A DNA stretch of 34,210 nucleotides from Pseudoflavonifractor capillosus (GTDB lineage Bacteria > Bacillota > Clostridia > Oscillospirales > Oscillospiraceae). Shown piece after piece: positions 29,917-34,210 of the stretch. A program made the position numbers and the translations under genes. The number at the start of each line of letters is the position of its first letter. Position 1 is the first letter of the stretch. Location of the stretch: contig NZ_JACJJE010000036.1 in assembly GCF_016899775.1 (NCBI RefSeq), positions 1-34,210 on the forward strand, given 5' to 3'. Below the pieces are notes generated by a model. It searched no databases and had not been told where the DNA came from. It saw only the letters and a program-made list of their open reading frames with translations.

Positions 29917-31203
29917 ATGAACGATTTATTTGAAACCCTCCCCTTCCGCCCGGCGGACATCCTTCTGCCCAAGGACTGCGAGTACTCCAAGTGGAGCGTG
30001 GTGGCCTGCGACCAGTACACCTCCCAGCCGGAGTACTGGCAGCGGGTGGAGGAGTACGTGGGCCGTGCCCCCTCCACCCTGCGGCTGATCCTGCCGGAGA
30101 GCTGTCTGGAGGGCCCCAATGTGGAGACCGACATCATGGAGATCAACAACACCATGAGCCGGTATCTGCGGGAGGGGCGGTTTGTGGAGCACCCCGGCGC
30201 CCTGTTCTACGTGGAGCGCACCCTGGACAACGGCAAGGTGCGCCGTGGGCTGATGGGCATGGTGGACCTGGAGCAGTACGACTATGAGCCGGGCTCCTCC
30301 GCCCCCATCCGGGCCACCGAGGGGACGGTGCTCTCCCGCATCCCGCCCCGGGTGGCGGTGCGGAAAAACGCCCCGGTGGAGCTGCCCCATGTGATGCTCC
30401 TGGTGGACGACCCGGACCAGACGGTGATCGAGCCCCTGGCGGACCAGACGGGCTCCATGCAGGTGCTGTACGACTTTGACCTGATGGAGCGCGGCGGCCA
30501 TATCAAGGGCTGGGAGCTGACGGAGGACCAGCAGGCCCAGGTGGCCCGCGCCCTGTCCGCCCTGGCCGACCCGGCCAAGTTCAACGCCCGCTACGGCACC
30601 AAGGACGAGGCGGTGATGCTCTTTGCCGTGGGGGACGGCAACCACTCCCTGGCTACCGCCAAGGAGTGCTATGAGCGGCAGAAGCGGCTCACCCCCCCGG
30701 AGCACTGGGCTACCCTGCCCGCCCGGTACGCCCTGGTGGAGCTGGACAACCTCCACGACGCCTCCCTGGAGTTCGAGCCCATCCACCGCTTGGTGTTCGG
30801 GGCGAAGCCGGAGGAACTGCTGGAGGCTCTGACGGAGTATTATCCGGGGGCTAAGAGGGGCGATGGGGCCGGCCACAAGCTGACCTATGTGTACGGGGAG
30901 ACTCAGGGCGTAATCTCCGTCCCCGACCCGGCGGCCCAGCTGCCGGTGGGCACCCTCCAGAACTTCCTGGACTGGTACCTGGCCCGGCACAAGGGGGTGC
31001 GGGTGGACTACATCCACGGGGAGGACGTGGTGCGGAAGCTCTCCGCCCAGCCGGACACGGTGGGATTCCTGCTGCCCGCCATGGGCAAGGAGGAGCTCTT
31101 CCCCACGGTCATCCGGGACGGGGTGCTCCCCCGCAAGACCTTCTCCATGGGGGAGGCCCACGACAAGCGCTTTTATCTGGAGGCCCGGAAAATCCGGGAC
31201 TGA
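29917..31203 (+). CDS. DUF1015 family protein
   Basis: 428 residues from ATG 29917. The opening FETLPFRPADILLPKD and WSVVACDQYTSQPEYW are the hallmarks of DUF1015, and AVGDGNHSLATAKECYE near residue 236 is its most conserved segment. The biochemical role of the family is not established to my knowledge. In many Clostridia it neighbours serine-biosynthesis genes (serC, serA), recalled from genome context. Here a ThrH-type phosphatase lies 1.4 kb upstream. It is cytoplasmic, with no signal or membrane helix. The ribosome site is weak (AAGTGAGTG). ispE follows after 33 bp, so the two may be co-transcribed. Confidence 0.9.
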   Translation: MNDLFETLPFRPADILLPKDCEYSKWSVVACDQYTSQPEYWQRVEEYVGRAPSTLRLILPESCLEGPNVETDIMEINNTMSRYLREGRFVEHPGALFYVERTLDNGKVRRGLMGMVDLEQYDYEPGSSAPIRATEGTVLSRIPPRVAVRKNAPVELPHVMLLVDDPDQTVIEPLADQTGSMQVLYDFDLMERGGHIKGWELTEDQQAQVARALSALADPAKFNARYGTKDEAVMLFAVGDGNHSLATAKECYERQKRLTPPEHWATLPARYALVELDNLHDASLEFEPIHRLVFGAKPEELLEALTEYYPGAKRGDGAGHKLTYVYGETQGVISVPDPAAQLPVGTLQNFLDWYLARHKGVRVDYIHGEDVVRKLSAQPDTVGFLLPAMGKEELFPTVIRDGVLPRKTFSMGEAHDKRFYLEARKIRD

Positions 31204-31236
31204 CCGAAATGAAATCCCCGGCAGGGAGGTGACGGT

Positions 31237-32088
31237 GTGGAAATACAGGCCTTTGCCAAATTGAATCTGACCCTGGACATTCTGGGCAAGCGGGAGGACG
31301 GCTACCACGATCTGCGGATGGTGATGCAGTCCATCACCCTGGCGGATACCCTCACTCTGGAGGAGAACCAGGGGGAGGGGCTGCGGGTGAGCGCCAACCT
31401 GCGCTTTCTCCCCACCGGGGAGAAGAACCTGGCCGCCGCCGCCGCCCTCCGGTTCTGGGAGGCCCTGGGCCGGGAGCAGGAGGACCTGGACATCCGCATT
31501 GAGAAGCGCATCCCGGTGTGCGCCGGGATGGCCGGGGGGAGCAGCGACGCCGCCGCTGTCCTCCGGGCCCTGAACCAGCGGGCGGGGGCCCCCTTCTCCC
31601 CCAAAGAGCTGGCCCGGCTGGGGGAGCGGGTGGGCTCCGACGTGCCCTACTGCGTGCTGGGGGGCACCGCCCTGGCCGAGGGGAGGGGAGAGGTGCTCAC
31701 CCCGCTGGCCCCCCTGCCCCGGTGCTGGGTGGTGGCCTGCAAGCCCGACTTCCCTATCTCCACCCCGGAGCTGTTCGCCCAGGCCGACCGGGTGAAGCTC
31801 CGCCGCCGGCCGGACACCGCCGGACTGGTGGCCGCCCTGGAGGCGGGAGACCTGGGGGGCGTGGCCCGGCGGATGTACAACGTCTTTGAGGACGTACTCC
31901 CCGCCCGCCTCTACACCCGGGTGGCCGAGATTAAAAACATCCTGATCCAGTGCGGGGCCCTGGGGGCCAACATGAGCGGCAGCGGCCCTACCGCTTTCGG
32001 CCTGTTCGACCGCCTGGAGGCGGCTCAGGAGGCCCGGGCCTGCCTGGCCCAGCGCTACCGGGACACTTTTTTGTGCGAGACGGTTTAA
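31237..32088 (+). CDS. ispE: 4-diphosphocytidyl-2-C-methyl-D-erythritol kinase
   Basis: Phosphorylates CDP-methylerythritol in the MEP route to isoprenoids. 283 residues, a GHMP kinase. N-terminal AFAKLNLTLDILGKREDGYHDL (shown as key part AKLNLTLDILGKR, 7-19) is diagnostic. The ATP loop PVCAGMAGGSSDAAA is at 93-107, with the catalytic-type Asp (GSDVPYC) at about 138 and NMSGSGPTAFGLF at the C-terminus. It starts with GTG at 31237, with GGGAGGTG upstream. It lies between the DUF1015 gene and spoIIR. Its TAA stop overlaps the sigma-F-like -35 of spoIIR. Confidence 0.96.
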   Translation: MEIQAFAKLNLTLDILGKREDGYHDLRMVMQSITLADTLTLEENQGEGLRVSANLRFLPTGEKNLAAAAALRFWEALGREQEDLDIRIEKRIPVCAGMAGGSSDAAAVLRALNQRAGAPFSPKELARLGERVGSDVPYCVLGGTALAEGRGEVLTPLAPLPRCWVVACKPDFPISTPELFAQADRVKLRRRPDTAGLVAALEAGDLGGVARRMYNVFEDVLPARLYTRVAEIKNILIQCGALGANMSGSGPTAFGLFDRLEAAQEARACLAQRYRDTFLCETV

Positions 32089-32112
32089 AATGCGAAAACA
32101 CCGGCTATTCTA
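32083..32112 (+). promoter_or_regulatory. Sigma-F-like (forespore) promoter of spoIIR
   Basis: GTTTA (32083-32087), 15 bp, GGCTATTCTA (32103-32112). This matches the sigma-F pattern GYATA-N15-GGNNANANT at most fixed positions (the second A of the -10 is T). It overlaps the ispE stop codon. Confidence 0.5.
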
Positions 32113-32159
32113 TGGGTACCGATACATAGCGGATGCCAATAGAATGGACGGTGTTTTTT

Positions 32160-32786
32160 ATGCCTTTGGATCGCAGCTTAAAGCGGTGGGAGATCGCCCT
32201 GATGGCGGGGGTGCTGTGCGCCCTCCTGTGCGGCTTCTGGCTGGGGGAGGAGCAGACCCAGCTGGCCGACCGGGTGATTCGCTTCCACGTGATTGCCAAC
32301 TCGGACAGCCCGGAGGACCAGGCCCTGAAGCTCCAGGTGCGGGACGCGGTGCTCTCGGCCACGCAGGAGTTTTATCCCCAGGAGGCCACCCTGGAGGAGG
32401 CCAGGGATGCCCTGTCCGATCACCTGGGGGAGCTGGCCCGGACGGGGCAGGAGACGGTGAAGGCGGCCGGGTACGACTACCCGGTGACTGCCTCCCTGGA
32501 GAAGTGCTGGTTCCCCACCAAGGAGTACGACGGCTTCGCCCTCCCCGCCGGGGAGTACACCGCCCTGCGGGTGGTCATCGGCGCGGGGGAGGGGCAGAAC
32601 TGGTGGTGCGTGGCCTTCCCGCCCCTGTGCCTGGGGGCGGCCTCCGACACAGTGGAGGACGCCGCCGCCGCGGGGTACTTCTCCCAGGACCAGGCCGCCC
32701 TCATCACCGAGGAGGACCAGGGCTATGTGCTGAAATTCAAATCCATGGAGCTGCTGGGGCAGCTGCAGGGGTTCCTGCTCTCATGA
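32160..32786 (+). CDS. spoIIR: Stage II sporulation protein R
   Basis: Secreted forespore signal that triggers SpoIIGA to activate pro-sigma-E in the mother cell. 208 residues from ATG 32160: a membrane or signal helix (about 13-30, IALMAGVLCALLCGFWL), then RVIRFHVIANSDSPEDQALKLQVRDAVL, the diagnostic SpoIIR segment (key part RFHVIANSDSPEDQ). The rest is an exported domain with aromatic motifs NWWCVAFPPLC. An ATG nine codons upstream is possible, but its first residues do not look like SpoIIR. Neither start has a strong ribosome site. The sigma-F-like promoter at 32083 fits its known control. A terminator follows. Confidence 0.93.
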   Translation: MPLDRSLKRWEIALMAGVLCALLCGFWLGEEQTQLADRVIRFHVIANSDSPEDQALKLQVRDAVLSATQEFYPQEATLEEARDALSDHLGELARTGQETVKAAGYDYPVTASLEKCWFPTKEYDGFALPAGEYTALRVVIGAGEGQNWWCVAFPPLCLGAASDTVEDAAAAGYFSQDQAALITEEDQGYVLKFKSMELLGQLQGFLLS

Positions 32787-32789
32787 CAG

Positions 32790-32825
32790 AGAAACGCCGC
32801 CCACATGGGCGGCGTTTCTGTTTCT
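32790..32825 (+). terminator. Intrinsic terminator of spoIIR
   Basis: 13-bp stem AGAAACGCCGCCC / GGGCGGCGTTTCT with loop ACAT, followed by GTTTCTG. A shorter relative of the same hairpin occurs at 34,113. Confidence 0.85.
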
Positions 32826-32940
32826 GTGGTCCTGACGTAGGCAGGAGGCGGCTAAAAAAGTGTGGCTTGGGTTGTAAGATTTTGGCGCAAAAGTTGTGTA
32901 TATCAGTGAACGGGGAAATTTGAAAGCGAGGTGGAAGCGC

Positions 32941-33501
32941 GTGGATGACGGGAAAATCGTACAGCTATATTGGGATCGGGATGAGCAGGCCATTTCCGCT
33001 ACGTCGGACAAATATGGAGCCTACTGCGCCTCGATTGCCAGAAACATACTGGGCAATGCAGAAGATGCCGAAGAATGCGTCAACGATACATATATGAGCG
33101 CGTGGAACTCCATGCCGCCCCACAGGCCCAGCGTTCTGTCTGCATTCCTGGGAAAAATCACGAGGAACCTGTCCTTCAACCGATATAAATGCAATACCGC
33201 AGACAAGCGGGGCGGTGGGGAGGCTCCGGCCGTCCTGGAAGAAATCGCGGAGCTTGTATCGAATACAGACAGTGTGGAACAGGAAATAGACCGCAGGGAG
33301 TTGATAAAGGCGATAGACGCATTTTTGGAACAGCTTCCTGCGGATAAGAGAAGCATTTTTGTCTGCCGGTACTGGTACTTTGACCGTATTGCCCATATTG
33401 CATCCCGGTTTGGAATGACAGAAAACCATGTGTCGGTGGTTTTGAGCCGCCTTCGCGCCAAACTGCACCGCTACCTGTTAGAGAGGGGATTTGAGCTGTG
33501 A
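32941..33501 (+). CDS. ECF-type sigma factor (second in the window)
   Basis: 186 residues from GTG 32941, preceded by GAGGTGG. Region 2 is at about 15-95 (AISATSDKYGAYCASIARNIL, then DAEECVNDTYMSAWNSMPP, then FLGKITRNLSFNRYK) and region 4 at about 125-180 (FDRIAHIASRFGMTENHVSVVLSRLRAKL). This Clostridia-type ECF group usually pairs with a membrane protein, and the next gene starts within its stop (4-bp overlap). The targets and signal are unknown. Codon use is less GC-biased than the neighbouring ispE/spoIIR. Confidence 0.9.
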   Translation: MDDGKIVQLYWDRDEQAISATSDKYGAYCASIARNILGNAEDAEECVNDTYMSAWNSMPPHRPSVLSAFLGKITRNLSFNRYKCNTADKRGGGEAPAVLEEIAELVSNTDSVEQEIDRRELIKAIDAFLEQLPADKRSIFVCRYWYFDRIAHIASRFGMTENHVSVVLSRLRAKLHRYLLERGFEL

Positions 33502-34079
33502 GAAAAGAAGTGTTTTGTGAAATCCTCGGCGATATAGACGAGACCTATGTGAAAGAGGCCGGAGTGGGCCGCAGAGCTAAAAAGTCCGGCTGGATGAGGT
33601 GGGGGGCGGCCGCCGCTTGCCTCTGCCTGCTGCTGCCGCTTACCGCATTTGCCATTGATACGGTTCAGTACCATGCGGCGGCGGACTATCTCAACTCCTT
33701 GGGGATTCCGGTGGAAGAACTAAGGGATTACTCCCGGTCAGAAGTGAAGGAAGCGGCAAAGACCATTGACGCGGGGGAGAGCAGTCCTCTGACGGAGGAG
33801 ATTCTTGCCCTGCGGACGGAACACCAGGAACCGGCGGAGACACCGGCGCAGGTAACCTCCGACCAGATCAAAAAACTGACCCCGGTCATGACACGGGCCG
33901 AGGTTCTCTCCCTTCTGGGGGATACGCAGGATATTGGCTCCGGCATCTACGTATATGTCTATGAAGTGGACCAGCAATATTTGCTGCGCATCCCATTCGC
34001 AGGGGATGATGCGCAGCTAGGTGTCACAGGGGAGGAGCTATTACAGGCGCTGATCCCCATTTCTGGAGACGGAAGCTGA
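33498..34079 (+). CDS. Membrane protein partnered with the ECF sigma factor (probable anti-sigma)
   Basis: 193 residues. A cytoplasmic N-terminus of about 30 residues (MRKEVFCEILGDIDETYVKEA) leads to one membrane helix (about 35-53, AAAACLCLLLPLTAFA) and an exterior domain with an acidic linker. A C-terminal segment reads MTRAEVLSLLGDTQDIGSGIYVYVYEV, like small SmpA/OmlA-type sensor folds. The start is GTG overlapping the ECF stop (GTGA), so translation is coupled. The role as anti-sigma factor is inferred from gene order and topology. Confidence 0.72.
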   Translation: MRKEVFCEILGDIDETYVKEAGVGRRAKKSGWMRWGAAAACLCLLLPLTAFAIDTVQYHAAADYLNSLGIPVEELRDYSRSEVKEAAKTIDAGESSPLTEEILALRTEHQEPAETPAQVTSDQIKKLTPVMTRAEVLSLLGDTQDIGSGIYVYVYEVDQQYLLRIPFAGDDAQLGVTGEELLQALIPISGDGS

Positions 34080-34108
34080 TGGGGACAGGAAAATCTTGAA
34101 GCAAAGGA

Positions 34109-34176
34109 AAAACGCCGCCCGTATGGGCGGCGTCAGTCTGTCAAAGAACTCCTGTTTTCAAGAGATGAAAACAGGG
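34109..34176 (+). terminator. Two hairpins after the second ECF operon
   Basis: CGCCGCCC/GGGCGGCG (34113-34132), preceded by an A-tract, then CCTGTTTTCA/TGAAAACAGG (34151-34175) followed by GATTTTGT. The second one is a plausible terminator. The window ends 34 bp later with no further gene. Confidence 0.55.
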
Positions 34177-34210
34177 ATTTTGTAAGAAAAAGGGAAAAGA
34201 AAAGTGAAGG

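Overview
The window is a GC-rich chromosome segment (one host line near 10,050 counts 41 G+C in 60 bases) from a spore-forming, anaerobic Firmicute. A T-box-controlled thrS, a class III fructose-1,6-bisphosphatase, a crotonase, spoIIR, a sigma-K gene and AGGAGG-type ribosome sites all point to a gut Clostridia member, most like the butyrate-forming Oscillospiraceae (Flavonifractor/Intestinimonas group). The genus is an inference; no rRNA is present.

Layout. 1-1,773 (minus): an xpaC-telA type operon with two small membrane proteins between its ends; telA runs off the window. 1,927-4,242 (plus): sigma-A promoter, threonine T-box leader and thrS. 4,247-5,690 (minus): ECF sigma factor and membrane anti-sigma-like partner. 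5,978-8,978 (minus): fbp and a crotonase, each with its own promoter. 9,101-11,656: a GNAT acetyltransferase and, convergent to it, recQ.

11,710-21,158 is the centrepiece. A sigma-K gene is split by an 8,680-bp skin-like element. The 5' part encodes residues 1-213 and then runs into the element. The last 19 codons lie at 21,099-21,158, beyond the element. A 12-bp direct repeat (TATGTATCCCGC) sits at both joints; recombination across it restores a 232-residue sigma-K in frame. A large serine recombinase ends 2 bp before the right end. The element termini form a long imperfect palindrome when joined, as expected of a serine-integrase attP. Sigma-E-like promoters stand before both sigK and the recombinase unit. 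The cargo is an AT-rich ParA-type ATPase plus SIR2-type NADase pair (a candidate defence module), a Fic protein, a tyrosine integrase beside a tRNA-Ser-like fragment, a HExxH metallopeptidase and two unknown proteins. The element is therefore both a sporulation switch and a carrier of accessory genes.

21,286-25,298 (plus): a TAXI-type TRAP transporter (lipoprotein receptor, DUF1850 protein, fused permease) with an unusual hairpin inside the DUF1850 gene. 25,309-27,054: an Lrp/AsnC regulator overlapping a PLP aminotransferase. 27,086-29,038: nucleotidyltransferase, thrH and two small related membrane proteins. 29,039-29,916: a gene-free, repeat-packed interval. 29,917-32,786: DUF1015 protein, ispE and spoIIR, the last with a sigma-F-like promoter. 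32,941-34,079: a second ECF sigma factor with its membrane partner. Starts were chosen by ribosome binding sites and promoters. Computational searches were not possible, so family names rest on motifs I can see.
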